Shown here one piece after another: positions 26,023-34,085 of a stretch of DNA of 50,856 nucleotides (the stretch's first letter is position 1; each line of letters starts with the position of its first letter). Both the position numbers and the translations under genes were made by a program. The notes beneath the pieces were generated by a model. It was given only the letters and a program-made list of their open reading frames with translations. It did not search any database and was not told the origin of the DNA. This DNA is from Croceibacterium sp. (GTDB taxonomy: Bacteria > Pseudomonadota > Alphaproteobacteria > Sphingomonadales > Sphingomonadaceae): contig JANWHA010000100.1 in the NCBI GenBank assembly GCA_025450635.1, positions 1-50,856 on the forward strand, written 5' to 3'.

Positions 26023-26625
26023 ATGGCAATTGCACTCAGGCTTTCGCGCGGCGGCGCCAAGAAGCGTCCGTATTACCGCATCGTGGCGGCCGACAGCCGT
26101 TCCGCGCGCGACGGCAAGTACCTCGAGCAGATCGGCACCTACAACCCGCTGCTCGCCAAGGACGACCCGGCGCGGGTGAAGCTCAACGAGGACCGCGCGC
26201 GCCACTGGCTCGGCGTCGGCGCGCAGCCGTCGGACCGCGTCGCCCGCTTCCTCGATGCCGCCGGCATCAAGGAACGCGCCGCGCGCGTGAATCCCAAGAA
26301 GGGCGAGCCGGGCGAGAATGCCAAGGCCCGTGCCGAGGAGCGCGCAGCGAAGCTAGCCGAAGCCGAGGAAGCGGCCAAGGCGCCCGCCGAAGCTCCGGCC
26401 GAGGAAGGGGCCGTCGAGACCACCGCCGCCGACCAGCCCGCCGAGGGCGGCGAGGCCGTCGTCGAGGAAGCGCTCGAAGAGCAGGCTGCCGAGGCGCCGG
26501 CCGAAGAGGCTCCCGTGGAGGAAGCAGCCGCCGAGGAAGCCGCTCCTGAAGAAGCTCCGGCTGAGGACGCCGCTGCCGAGGAGGCTCCGGCCGAAGAGGC
26601 TGGTGAAGAACCGGCCGAGGGCTAA
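26023..26625 (+). CDS. rpsP: 30S ribosomal protein S16 with long acidic tail
   Basis: The first ~85 residues are a normal S16 ([56 protein letters not shown]). The chain then continues to 200 residues with a Lys/Glu segment and an Ala/Glu/Pro low-complexity tail built from EEAPAEEA-like units with no Lys or Arg. Typical S16 is about 80-90 residues, although alphaproteobacterial ones are often longer. The tail is encoded by imperfectly repeated GAGGAAGC(T/C)CC-type DNA. The core binds 16S rRNA during early 30S assembly; the tail's role is unknown. Start ATG follows a GGTGAAGTAAC leader. Confidence 0.95.
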   Translation: MAIALRLSRGGAKKRPYYRIVAADSRSARDGKYLEQIGTYNPLLAKDDPARVKLNEDRARHWLGVGAQPSDRVARFLDAAGIKERAARVNPKKGEPGENAKARAEERAAKLAEAEEAAKAPAEAPAEEGAVETTAADQPAEGGEAVVEEALEEQAAEAPAEEAPVEEAAAEEAAPEEAPAEDAAAEEAPAEEAGEEPAEG

Positions 26626-26631
26626 CCGGCG

Positions 26632-27123
26632 TTGTCTCAGGACAAGCCCGTCACGCTCGCCGCCATCGCTGGGGCGCATGGTGTGACGGGCGAAGTCCGC
26701 CTCAAGTTGTTCGGCGAGGGCGTTGCGGCGCTCAAGCGCCACAAGAGCTTCAATGGCGGCGTGCTGACGCTGAAGTCCCTGCGCGACGACAACAAGGGCG
26801 GCGCGATCGCCCGCTTCGCTGAGATCGCCGACCGCACCGCGGCCGAGAGGCTGCGGGGAACGCTGCTCACCGTCCCCCGCTCATCACTGCCGCCGCTCGA
26901 GGAGGGCGAATACTACCACGCCGACCTGATCGGTCTTACGGCCGTTTCGGACGTCGGCGAAGCGCTCGGCACGGTTGTGGCCATCGAGAACTTTGGCGCC
27001 GGCGACATCCTCGAAATCGAGCGCCCGGACGGCAGGCGCTTCATGGTGCCGATGAGCGAGCCGGCAGTGCCCGAATGGGACGACCAGCGAGTGGTTGTCG
27101 CCATTCCTTTTACGGAAGGATGA
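26632..27123 (+). CDS. rimM: Ribosome maturation factor RimM
   Basis: Assembly factor for the 30S head, binding S19. 163 residues: N-terminal barrel with VTLAAIAGAHGVTGEVRLKLF and the LRGTLLTVPRSSLPPLEEGEYYHADLIGL linker, followed by the PRC-barrel domain (DILEIERPDGRRFMVPM, ending VVAIPFTEG). Starts with a TTG at 26632, six bases after the rpsP stop; no ATG fits. Its stop overlaps an ATG of the next small gene as ATGA. Normally trmD would follow directly. Confidence 0.95.
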   Translation: MSQDKPVTLAAIAGAHGVTGEVRLKLFGEGVAALKRHKSFNGGVLTLKSLRDDNKGGAIARFAEIADRTAAERLRGTLLTVPRSSLPPLEEGEYYHADLIGLTAVSDVGEALGTVVAIENFGAGDILEIERPDGRRFMVPMSEPAVPEWDDQRVVVAIPFTEG

Positions 27124-27458
27124 CGAAGGCGCAGCTCATGGACGACGATACGCTTACAGCCATCGTAGCCTTGTTGCTCGCGACGCTGGTCATCGTGTTC
27201 GTGACCTTGGGCTGCGTCTTGCTCGCCTTCTTCTGGGCCCGGCGACTCTCGGTGACCCAACGCGCGCTTCTCGCGACCGCGATTGCCGATATCGTGCTGG
27301 TTGTGCCGTTCTCGATTCTAGCCGCGGAAGGTCTTCTGCCGTTGATGGGCGGCATCGCGGTAGTCGGGGTGCTTGGCTTTCCCGCCGCCTTTCTTGCGAC
27401 GCGCAAGCTGGATCGGCGTAAGCGGGCGGAGGAAGGCGTTGCTGCCGTTTTCGAGTAA
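27120..27458 (+). CDS. Small membrane protein of unknown function
   Basis: 112 residues from the ATG overlapping the rimM stop (ATGA), or 106 from an ATG at 27138 that has a better ribosome site (GAAGG eight bases before). Three hydrophobic segments (TLTAIVALLLATLVIVFVTL, a middle one ending FSILAAEG, and LMGGIAVVGVLGFPAAFLA), then a basic C-terminus (TRKLDRRKRAEEG). No recognised family. It is placed where trmD normally begins and is the last gene before the convergent oxidoreductase. Confidence 0.65.
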   Translation: MTKAQLMDDDTLTAIVALLLATLVIVFVTLGCVLLAFFWARRLSVTQRALLATAIADIVLVVPFSILAAEGLLPLMGGIAVVGVLGFPAAFLATRKLDRRKRAEEGVAAVFE

Positions 27459-27470
27459 GTACAGGGCTGG

Positions 27471-28379
27471 TTAGCGCCGCAGCGGCCGCTCTTCCGCCAG
27501 GTGATTCCTGATTGCCGTCGCCGCCACCCCAGCCTGGCCCATCGCGTGGCTGATCTGGTCGAGGCCGATGACCACGTCGCCGGCGGCGAACAGGCCGGGG
27601 ACCGTCGTTTCGAGATGGTCGTCGACCACCAGGCAGCCGTCTTCGGTGGCCTTCGCTCCTGCCGCCACTGCCAGTTCCGAACGCATGTGCAAGCCGAGCG
27701 CGGGATAGACGCTGTCGAACGCCAGCTGTCCCTCGGCCGTCATGAACGTCAGGCGATCGCCGTCGATGGCGTAGCCGCCGCACGGGCCCGCGACGATCGT
27801 CACGCCGGCGTCCTCGAGGCGGTGGCGGCATTCGGGGTCGAGCGCGTGCTCGCCTGTCGGTGCGACCAGCGTGATGTCGGCGGTGTAGCCGCGCAGGAAC
27901 TCGGCCTCGCGGGTGCCATGGTTGCCGCTGCCGATCACCGCGACGCGCTTGTCGGTCACTTCGTAGCCGTCGCACACCGGGCAATAGCGCAGCAGCCCGC
28001 GGGCGAGCGCTTCGCTTTGCAGCGCCTCGTCCATTCCCGGCGGATGCAGGTTCACCGCCCCGGTGGCGACCAGCACGGTCCTCGCGCGATAAGTGCCGCT
28101 CTCGGTGCCGACGGTGAATCCCTCGGCGACCCGCGCGAGGTGCTCGACCCGCTTGTCCTCGCGGATCGCGCCGAACTCGCGCGCCTGCTCGCGCATCCGC
28201 TCGAGCAGTTCCTTGCCCGAGATGCCGCCAGGGAAGCCGGCGTGGTTGTGCGTGCACGGGATCAGCGCCGCGCGGCTGTCGCCGCTGTCGAACAGGCGGA
28301 TCGAAAGGTGATAGCGGGCGAGATAGATCGCCGCGGTCAGCCCTGCCGGGCCGGCGCCGATGATGATGCAGTCGTCCAT
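27471..28379 (-). CDS. Thioredoxin-reductase-like NAD(P)/FAD oxidoreductase
   Basis: A 302-residue flavoprotein of the class II pyridine nucleotide-disulfide family: FAD-binding [16 protein letters not shown] at the N-terminus, a second Rossmann motif [15 protein letters not shown] for NAD(P)H, and the closing PGLFAAGDV. The redox-active pair is CPVCDGYE, differing from the CATCDG of classical TrxB, so its partner may not be thioredoxin. An ATG start at 28379 (Met-Asp-Asp-Cys-Ile-Ile) is chosen; a TTG four codons upstream is possible. It is transcribed against the rimM gene block and converges on it with 12 bases between. Confidence 0.88.
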   Translation of the reverse strand: MDDCIIIGAGPAGLTAAIYLARYHLSIRLFDSGDSRAALIPCTHNHAGFPGGISGKELLERMREQAREFGAIREDKRVEHLARVAEGFTVGTESGTYRARTVLVATGAVNLHPPGMDEALQSEALARGLLRYCPVCDGYEVTDKRVAVIGSGNHGTREAEFLRGYTADITLVAPTGEHALDPECRHRLEDAGVTIVAGPCGGYAIDGDRLTFMTAEGQLAFDSVYPALGLHMRSELAVAAGAKATEDGCLVVDDHLETTVPGLFAAGDVVIGLDQISHAMGQAGVAATAIRNHLAEERPLRR

Positions 28380-28397
28380 TCCGACAGGCAACGCTAG

Positions 28398-28453
28398 AGG
28401 GGCCGAAGCTATCCCGCGGGACGGGGGGGAGGGGCGAGAAAGCTTCGGCCCCT
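28398..28453. repeat. Perfect 13-bp inverted repeat with 30-base loop
   Basis: AGGGGCCGAAGCT at 28398-28410 and its exact complement at 28441-28453. The intervening 30 bases contain a second palindrome (TCCCGCGGGA). It lies in the 83 bases between two minus-strand genes, just downstream of the hypothetical gene at 28463-28810. It may serve as a terminator for that gene, though no T-run is visible. Confidence 0.6.
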
Positions 28454-28462
28454 GCGGCGGGC

Positions 28463-28810
28463 TCAGGCGAGGTACGCGTGGGGGACGATCGCCGGGCCGG
28501 CCGCCATTGTGTGGTGGATCACCGCCGCATGGCCGGCGCCGGCGGACGCAAGCGCCGCCACGGTCACGAGCAGCGCCGAAGTTGCGACGCAGGCCATGAC
28601 GCCGGCCAGCGCCGCCCGCGCGGTCGCGCTCATCGGAGCCTCGGATTCCGCCGCGACGCAGGTGGTTTGGTCATAAGGCAGGTCAATTGTTTGCAGGCGC
28701 TGCAGCCGGCGGCTCAGGAAGCCGCCGAGCCGCAACAGGCCACGGTCGAGATCGCTCGAGAAATCGCTGTGTGCGATCGCCCACTGGCGCATCAGGTGTT
28801 CGTCGGTCAT
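28463..28810 (-). CDS. Hypothetical single-pass membrane protein (115 aa)
   Basis: Not recognised. ATG at 28810 with AAAGGA eight bases before it. The N-terminal half is soluble and charged ([20 protein letters not shown], then [17 protein letters not shown]). The C-terminal half has one hydrophobic helix ([20 protein letters not shown]) and a short His-containing end ([11 protein letters not shown]). It diverges from the LysR gene; the 101 bases between them hold both promoters, so the LysR protein is a likely regulator of this gene. This is inference from gene order. Confidence 0.6.
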   Translation of the reverse strand: MTDEHLMRQWAIAHSDFSSDLDRGLLRLGGFLSRRLQRLQTIDLPYDQTTCVAAESEAPMSATARAALAGVMACVATSALLVTVAALASAGAGHAAVIHHTMAAGPAIVPHAYLA

Positions 28811-28875
28811 CGCATTATCCTTTCGAGTGGTGACGTCCAGATGCGCCTCAAAAACAGCCGGGGCCAACAAAAGGC

Positions 28876-28912
28876 TTGAGGAATAGCATAAGCTACATTT
28901 ATAGATTAGAGG
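28876..28912 (+). promoter_or_regulatory. Promoter of the LysR gene, leaderless-start type
   Basis: TTGAGG (28876-28881), an 18-base spacer and TATAGA (28900-28905) resemble -35 and -10 boxes. Transcription would begin about seven bases later, at the GTG start codon (28912) itself. There is no Shine-Dalgarno sequence before this GTG. Confidence 0.4.
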
Positions 28913-29826
28913 TGCCCCGCCTGCCCCCTCTCTCCGCCGTCCGAGCGTTCGAGGCCGCCGGCCGCCACGAGAATTTCTCCCGTGCCGCCGAGGAGCTCGG
29001 GATGACCCAGGCGGCGATCAGCTATCAAATCAGGCAGCTCGAGGACCGCGTCGGCAAGCCCCTGTTCGTGCGCGAGAAGGGCCGCGTGCGGTTGTCCGAC
29101 AGCGGCCGCCGCTTGCTGCCCGCGGTGAGCAGCGGCTTTGCCGGAATCGCCGATGCCTTCGATGGCTTGCGCGAGGAAGACGAGGACGTCCTGTCGATCG
29201 ACACCTCGGTGTCGATGGGCGCGACCTGGCTGAGCGCGCGCGTCGGCCGCTTCCAGGTGCGCCACCCCGACCTGGCAGTGAAGATCTCGCTGACCAACGA
29301 CGTGATCGATTTCGGACTAGGGGGGGTCGATGCGGCGATCCGGGCAGGCCTCGGGGAGTGGGACGGGCTGCGGAGCGATTTCCTGTTTTCCCAGCACTAT
29401 GCTCCGATTTGCTCGCCGGCGTTTGTCGAGAATAATGACATATCGAAGCCTGAGGACCTGCTGCAGGTCGAACGCCTCGGCCCCAACGATGCGTTGTGGA
29501 CAGGCTGGTTCGCCCGCATCGGCATCGGCACACCGCCGCCGCGCCGGGGTGTTGTGCTCGACAGCCAATTGCAGGAGGCCACGGCGATGCAGGGCGGCTT
29601 TGGCATTGCCATGATGACACCGTTGTTCTGGAAGCCCGACCTGGAAAGTGGCCGGCTGGTGCAGCCGTTTCCGACCCTCTACTTTCCCGGCAACGCGCAA
29701 TGGCTGGTCCATCCGGCCGCCCGCGTCGGCATACGCAAGATCGAGCGTTTCCGCGAGTGGATCCACGCGGAGCTTGCCGCCGACCGCGATTTCCTGCCAC
29801 CGGAGGTCTGGGAGCCGCCGTTGTAG
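28912..29826 (+). CDS. LysR-family transcriptional regulator (GcvA-like)
   Basis: 304 residues from the GTG at 28912 (read PRLPPLSAVRAFEAAGRHEN after the initiator). The N-terminal winged helix-turn-helix has FSRAAEELGMTQAAISYQIR and the following LEDRVGKPLFVREKGRVRLS. The C-terminal effector domain (about residues 90-295) has the GVDAAIRAGLGEWDGL and AMQGGFGIAMMTP segments common in GcvA/AmpR-type members. A TTG 12 codons upstream would add residues not seen in the family. The effector is unknown. It probably controls the divergent gene (28463-28810) and itself. Confidence 0.9.
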   Translation: MPRLPPLSAVRAFEAAGRHENFSRAAEELGMTQAAISYQIRQLEDRVGKPLFVREKGRVRLSDSGRRLLPAVSSGFAGIADAFDGLREEDEDVLSIDTSVSMGATWLSARVGRFQVRHPDLAVKISLTNDVIDFGLGGVDAAIRAGLGEWDGLRSDFLFSQHYAPICSPAFVENNDISKPEDLLQVERLGPNDALWTGWFARIGIGTPPPRRGVVLDSQLQEATAMQGGFGIAMMTPLFWKPDLESGRLVQPFPTLYFPGNAQWLVHPAARVGIRKIERFREWIHAELAADRDFLPPEVWEPPL

Positions 29827-29829
29827 CCG

Positions 29830-29873
29830 TTGTATGGCGCCCGTGCGGTATGTATATACGCGATGTATATACG
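29830..29873 (+). promoter_or_regulatory. vapBC promoter with two TGTATATACG operator repeats
   Basis: TTGTAT (29830-29835), a 17-base spacer and TATATA (29853-29858) form a near-consensus promoter. TGTATATACG occurs twice, at 29851-29860 and 29864-29873, 13 bases apart, each containing the palindrome GTATATAC. The first copy covers the -10 box and the second the expected start site, the classical layout for autorepression by an AbrB-type antitoxin or its toxin complex. The ribosome site GGAG follows. Confidence 0.7.
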
Positions 29874-29882
29874 GAGCGCGGC

Positions 29883-30167
29883 ATGGGCAAGGAATACAAG
29901 GCCAAGGTCTTCAAATCCGGCAATTCGCTCGCCCTGAGGCTGCCTAAGGAACTCGGATTGAAGGAAGGTTCGACGATGCTGCTGCGGGAAGACCAAAGCG
30001 GCTATCGTATCGAGCCCGAGGTCGCGCCGGCCAAGAAGCTCGATGTTAGCGGCTTCTGGGGCAAAGCGCCTTGGCTGAAGCCGCTGCCCCCCGAACTGAG
30101 GGAGTTCGAGGAGCGGCCGAGCACCGTCGCTGCCCGAAACGCCGAAAAGCCGAAGACAAAGGCGTGA
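29883..30167 (+). CDS. vapB: VapB-type antitoxin (AbrB/SpoVT fold)
   Basis: 94 residues. The N-terminal half is a swapped-hairpin AbrB/MazE-like DNA-binding domain (KAKVFKSGNSLALRLPKELG). The C-terminal half (VSGFWGKAPWLKPLPPELREF) is the flexible toxin-binding arm with aromatic and proline residues. ATG at 29883 with GGAG in front. Its stop overlaps the vapC GTG start (GTGA). It neutralises VapC and binds the TGTATATACG repeats upstream (binding site inferred). Confidence 0.9.
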   Translation: MGKEYKAKVFKSGNSLALRLPKELGLKEGSTMLLREDQSGYRIEPEVAPAKKLDVSGFWGKAPWLKPLPPELREFEERPSTVAARNAEKPKTKA

Positions 30168-30544
30168 GCCGCTATCTGCTCGATGCCAACAGTGCGATAT
30201 ACGCGCTATCGGGAGTGTTTCCTCTCATGAGGGCCAGGTTCGAGGCCACCGAGCCGGGCGACATAGCGATCTCGGCAATCAGTTTCGCCGAAATCGCCCT
30301 CGGCTCGCACATCGGTCGGCCACCGACGGTCGAAGCGCTTGAGGCCTTCGTCGCGACTATTCCGATATTACCTTTCGACGAAGCCGCTGCTCGCAAGTAT
30401 GCCGAGTTGCCATTTCGACGCGCTCGATTTGATCGCCTGCTCGCCGCGCATGCGCTCAGCATTGGAGCGACGGTGATCACGAACAACGAAGCCGATTTCG
30501 CCGACACGCCGGGCTTGAAGGTCGAAAACTGGGCGGCCGAGTGA
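30164..30544 (+). CDS. vapC: VapC-type PIN-domain toxin
   Basis: 126-residue PIN ribonuclease. Acidic active-site residues are visible as Asp7 (LLDANSAIY), Glu43 (SFAEIALG), Asp90 ([10 protein letters not shown]) and Glu109/Asp111 (NNEADF), with the TNN pattern before the last, so it should be active. VapC toxins cleave tRNA or rRNA at specific sites; the target here is unknown. The GTG start overlaps vapB (GTGA). The stop TGA overlaps the GTG start of trmD (GTGA), an unusual junction between a toxin and an essential gene. Confidence 0.92.
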   Translation: MSRYLLDANSAIYALSGVFPLMRARFEATEPGDIAISAISFAEIALGSHIGRPPTVEALEAFVATIPILPFDEAAARKYAELPFRRARFDRLLAAHALSIGATVITNNEADFADTPGLKVENWAAE

Positions 30545-31272
30545 CTTTCGTCGCGACAATACTGACGCTTTACCCGGAGATGTTTCCGGGCTCACTGGGC
30601 GCTTCCCTTGCCGGGCGCGCGCTGGAGGAGGGGGTGTGGTCGCTGGATACCGTGCAAATACGCGACTTCGCGGCCGACAGGCACCACACGGTCGACGACA
30701 CGCCCGCAGGTGGCGGCGCCGGAATGGTGCTCAAGGTCGACGTGCTGGCGGCGGCGGTCGACCATGCGCTGGCGGCGCATCCGGATTGTCCGGTGTTGGC
30801 GATGACGCCGCGGGGCAAGCCGATTGCGCAAGCGCGGATTCGCGAGCTGGCGGCGGGTCCCGGCGTGACGCTGTTGTGCGGCCGCTTCGAGGGTTTCGAC
30901 GAGCGGATCTTCGAAGCCCGGCCGGTCGAGGAAGCCTCGCTGGGAGACATCGTTTTGTCTGGGGGAGAGCCTGCCGCGCTGGCGATCCTCGACGCTTGCA
31001 TTCGCCTGCTTCCCGGCGTAATGGGCGCGCCTTCAAGCGGGGCCGAGGAATCCTTCGAGGAAGGGCTGCTCGAGTATCCGCACTATACCCGACCTCAGGA
31101 ATGGGAAGGGCGCACGATCCCTGAAGTGCTGCGATCGGGGGATCATGCGAAGATCGCCGCATGGCGCAAGGCCATGAGCGAATCTGACACACGGTCACGC
31201 AGGCCGGACCTTTGGGAGCGCCACAGGGGCGCTCGGGGCCAGTCTGCCTCTGATGCGCAGCACGACGAATAG
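30541..31272 (+). CDS. trmD: tRNA (guanine37-N1)-methyltransferase
   Basis: Methylates G37 next to the anticodon with SAM, preventing frameshifting; essential in most bacteria. 243 residues with the SPOUT trefoil-knot segments [37 protein letters not shown] and [13 protein letters not shown]. The first residues ([16 protein letters not shown] after the initiator) match the conserved N-terminus, so the GTG at 30541 is the true start. That GTG overlaps the vapC stop codon, and no good ribosome site precedes it, which points to translational coupling with vapC. rplS follows at nine bases. Confidence 0.96.
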   Translation: MTFVATILTLYPEMFPGSLGASLAGRALEEGVWSLDTVQIRDFAADRHHTVDDTPAGGGAGMVLKVDVLAAAVDHALAAHPDCPVLAMTPRGKPIAQARIRELAAGPGVTLLCGRFEGFDERIFEARPVEEASLGDIVLSGGEPAALAILDACIRLLPGVMGAPSSGAEESFEEGLLEYPHYTRPQEWEGRTIPEVLRSGDHAKIAAWRKAMSESDTRSRRPDLWERHRGARGQSASDAQHDE

Positions 31273-31281
31273 GAGCCCGCA

Positions 31282-31656
31282 ATGGGTCTGATCCAAGAGC
31301 TCGAGGCCGAGGCCATCGGAGCGCTTTCGCAAGTCAAGGAAATCCCCGAATTCCGCGCCGGCGACACGCTGCGCGTCGGCGTCCGGGTGGTCGAGGGTGA
31401 GCGCACCCGCGTGCAGAACTTCGAAGGCGTGTGCATCGCCCGCTCGAACCGCGGCATCAACAGCAATTTCACCGTTCGCAAGATGAGCTTCGGCGAAGGC
31501 GTCGAGCGCGTCTTCCCGCTCTATTCGCCGAACGTCGAGAGCATCACCGTGGTCCGCAAGGGCGTGGTCCGGCGGGCCAAGCTCTATTACCTGCGCGGCC
31601 GCACCGGCAAGCGCGCCCGTATCGCCGAGCGGCGCGAGGTGCAGAAGGAAAGCTGA
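31282..31656 (+). CDS. rplS: 50S ribosomal protein L19
   Basis: 124 residues, normal L19: [47 protein letters not shown], then [22 protein letters not shown] and [18 protein letters not shown]. It sits at the 30S-50S interface. ATG preceded by AGGAGCCCGCA. Last gene of the translation operon; a terminator hairpin follows after about 35 bases. Confidence 0.97.
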   Translation: MGLIQELEAEAIGALSQVKEIPEFRAGDTLRVGVRVVEGERTRVQNFEGVCIARSNRGINSNFTVRKMSFGEGVERVFPLYSPNVESITVVRKGVVRRAKLYYLRGRTGKRARIAERREVQKES

Positions 31657-31691
31657 GGGTTTCCTTCAGGCGATTTCAATCGTAACGATTT

Positions 31692-31716
31692 AGGGCGCCT
31701 CACGGGTGCCCTTTTT
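31692..31716 (+). terminator. Rho-independent terminator after rplS
   Basis: AGGGCGCC (31692-31699) pairs with GGTGCCCT (one G-U pair) around a short loop (TCACG) and is followed directly by TTTTT. Correctly placed to end the trmD-rplS transcript. Confidence 0.85.
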
Positions 31717-31747
31717 CGTTTCTGCCGGGGTCGCACCCATTAAAGCC

Positions 31748-33991
31748 TTGAGACTTATCGCACTGGCGAGCGCGCTTGCCGTGCTGGCGCAACCCGCTAT
31801 CGCTCCCGCGCAGGAGACCAAGGCCATGCCCGACAAGCAGCACCAGACGCTGACCATCGCGCGGGTGTTCGCCAGCCCCTCGCTCGATGGTCGCACGCCG
31901 CGCCTGCCCAAGCTTTCGCCCGATGGGCGCTATCTCGCGGTGCTGCGCGCGCGCGACAGCGACCGCGAACGCTACGACCTCTGGGCTTACGACCGGCAGG
32001 ACGGCCAGTGGCGCATGGTGGTCGATTCGGAGAAACTCGGCAGCGGGCGCGAGCTCAGCGAAACCGAGAAGATGCAGCGCGAACGGCAGCGCATCGCCGG
32101 CCTGAAAGGTATCGTCACATACGACTGGTCGGCCGACGGCAAGTCGATCCTGGTTCCCATCGAAGGCGATCTCTACCTCGCGGGCCTCGATGGCAGGGTG
32201 ACGCGCCTGACCAACAGCCCGGAAGGCGAGCTCAATCCGGTGCTGAGCGAAACCGGCAAGTATGTCTCGTTCGTGCGCGACCGCCGGTTGTGGACCGGGC
32301 TTGTCGGCAGCGAGGCCAAGCCCGTCACCCCGCACGAGGCCGCCGACACTGTCCACTGGGGCGAGGCGGAGTTCGTCGCGCAGGAGGAAATGGCGCGTTA
32401 CACCGGCTACTGGTGGTCGCCCACCGACGCCCGGATCGCGGTCGAGCGGTTCGACGAGGCGCCCGTGGGCATCATCACCCGCGCGGCGATCGGGGCGAGC
32501 GGCACCAAGACTTTCGAGCAGCGCTATCCCGCCGCCGGCACCGCCAACGTCGCTGTCTCCCTGTTCGTGATCGACCCGGATGGCGGCAACCCGGTCAAGG
32601 TCGATCTGGGGTCCAATCCCGATATCTATCTCACGCGCGTCGACTGGGCGCCGGATGGCAAGGCCCTTTACGTGCAGCGCGTGGATCGCGGGCAAACCAC
32701 GCTCGACATGCTCAAGGTCGATCCGGCGACCGGCGCCAGCACGGTGCTGTTCAGCGAGAAGGCCGCACCGCGGCACTGGATCAACCTGTCCGACAGTTAT
32801 CGCTTCCTCGATGACGGCAGCGTGATCTGGTGGTCCGAACGCGATGGTTTTGGCCATCTTTATCGCTTCGCCGACGGCAAGTGGCGCCAGCTGACCAAGG
32901 GTCCGTGGGTGGTGGAGAAGCTCGCCGGGGTCGACCAGGCGAGCCACCGGCTGTTCTTCACGGCGACGAAAGACGACCTGCTGGCGCCGCAGGTCTATTC
33001 GCTCGACTATCTCAAGCCGGGTGAGCCGGCGCGGCTGACAGACCTGGCGTTCGCCAACCACGCTTCGATGGACAAGCACGGCAAGACGCTGCTCGTCGGC
33101 CGATCGTCGCCGAGCCAGCCGCCGCAGACTTACCTCGCCGATCAGACTGGCAAGCGTCTCGCGTGGGTCGAAGAGAACAAGCTCGACGCCAGCCATCCCT
33201 ACACGCCGTACCTTGCCAGCCACCGCCTGCCGCAGTTCGGCACCGTCAAGGGGCCGGACGGCACGACGCTGCACTGGCTGATGATCACCCCGCCGCTCGA
33301 GCCGGGCAAGCGCTACCCGGTGTTCTTCGATCACTATGGCGGACCGCACTCGCAGGAAGTGACGAAGGGGTGGGGCGGGGCGCTGGTCCAGGCGATCGTC
33401 GACAAGGGCTACATCTATTTCGAGATCGACAACCGCGGCAGCTCGAACCGCGGGGTCGAATTCGAAAAGGCGATTTACCGCGACATGGGCGGGCCGGAGG
33501 TGGCGGACCAGAAAGCGGGGGCCGAATACCTCAAGACGCTGCCGTTCGTCGATCCGCACAAGATCGCGCTCTTCGGCTGGTCCTACGGCGGGTATATGAC
33601 GCTCAAGCAGATGGAGGCGGATCCGGGCGAATACGCCGCCGGCATCGCCGTTGCGCCGGTCAGTCGCTGGCAGCTCTATGACACCTTCTACACCGAAAGG
33701 TACATGGGTCAGCCGCAGACCGACGCGGCTGCCTACGAGAAATCGTCGACGCTGCCCGATGCCGCGAAGATCGCCGACCCGTTGCTGCTGATTCACGGGA
33801 TGTCGGACGACAACGTGGTGTTCACCAACAGCACCGAGATCATCGCCAAGCTGCAGCACGACGAAGTGCCCTTCGAGATGATGCTCTACCCGGGCGCCAC
33901 TCACGCCATCGCCGGGCAGCAACTCCGCACGCATCTCTACGATACGATCTTCGCGTTCCTTGCCCGGCATGGAGTGACGCCGCCCAAGTAG
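31748..33991 (+). CDS. Dipeptidyl peptidase IV-type S9 family peptidase, secreted
   Basis: About 747 residues. A signal peptide (LIALASALAVLAQPAIAPA) leads into a DPP IV N-terminal beta-propeller (about residues 50-480, with DGRYLAVLR, QEEMARYTGYWW including the Glu-Glu motif for the substrate N-terminus) and a C-terminal alpha/beta hydrolase. The catalytic triad is Ser612 (GWSYGG), Asp687 (GMSDDNV) and His719 (GATHAI). Removes X-Pro dipeptides from peptides in the periplasm. The start is uncertain: a TTG at 31748 gives the best signal peptide, while a GTG at 31706 would lie inside the terminator and an ATG at 31829 would remove the signal. Confidence 0.88.
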   Translation: MRLIALASALAVLAQPAIAPAQETKAMPDKQHQTLTIARVFASPSLDGRTPRLPKLSPDGRYLAVLRARDSDRERYDLWAYDRQDGQWRMVVDSEKLGSGRELSETEKMQRERQRIAGLKGIVTYDWSADGKSILVPIEGDLYLAGLDGRVTRLTNSPEGELNPVLSETGKYVSFVRDRRLWTGLVGSEAKPVTPHEAADTVHWGEAEFVAQEEMARYTGYWWSPTDARIAVERFDEAPVGIITRAAIGASGTKTFEQRYPAAGTANVAVSLFVIDPDGGNPVKVDLGSNPDIYLTRVDWAPDGKALYVQRVDRGQTTLDMLKVDPATGASTVLFSEKAAPRHWINLSDSYRFLDDGSVIWWSERDGFGHLYRFADGKWRQLTKGPWVVEKLAGVDQASHRLFFTATKDDLLAPQVYSLDYLKPGEPARLTDLAFANHASMDKHGKTLLVGRSSPSQPPQTYLADQTGKRLAWVEENKLDASHPYTPYLASHRLPQFGTVKGPDGTTLHWLMITPPLEPGKRYPVFFDHYGGPHSQEVTKGWGGALVQAIVDKGYIYFEIDNRGSSNRGVEFEKAIYRDMGGPEVADQKAGAEYLKTLPFVDPHKIALFGWSYGGYMTLKQMEADPGEYAAGIAVAPVSRWQLYDTFYTERYMGQPQTDAAAYEKSSTLPDAAKIADPLLLIHGMSDDNVVFTNSTEIIAKLQHDEVPFEMMLYPGATHAIAGQQLRTHLYDTIFAFLARHGVTPPK

Positions 33992-34085
33992 CAAAGCGGC
34001 GCTTGCCGCAGCGCACGCTTTTGTGCATTGCAGCGCGCCCGCGGCAGGGTAGGGCGGCGGCAAGTCTGGCGCAGCGGAGCAAGCA

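Noticed and set aside
26380-26620. Tandem DNA repeat or CRISPR-like array in rpsP
   Set aside because: The periodic GAGGAAGC-type units are codon-level repeats of an Ala/Glu/Pro tail, irregular and in frame, with no spacers.
29883-30544. Degenerate toxin-antitoxin remnant
   Set aside because: All acidic PIN residues, both starts and the operator are intact, so decay is not supported.
33992-34020. Terminator after the S9 peptidase gene
   Set aside because: GCGGC-GCTT-GCCGC can form only a 5-bp stem and is not followed directly by a T-run.
31700-34063. 787-codon minus-strand open frame opposite the DPP IV-type peptidase
   Set aside because: Antisense shadow; the plus-strand frame has all S9 motifs and the minus translation resembles no protein.
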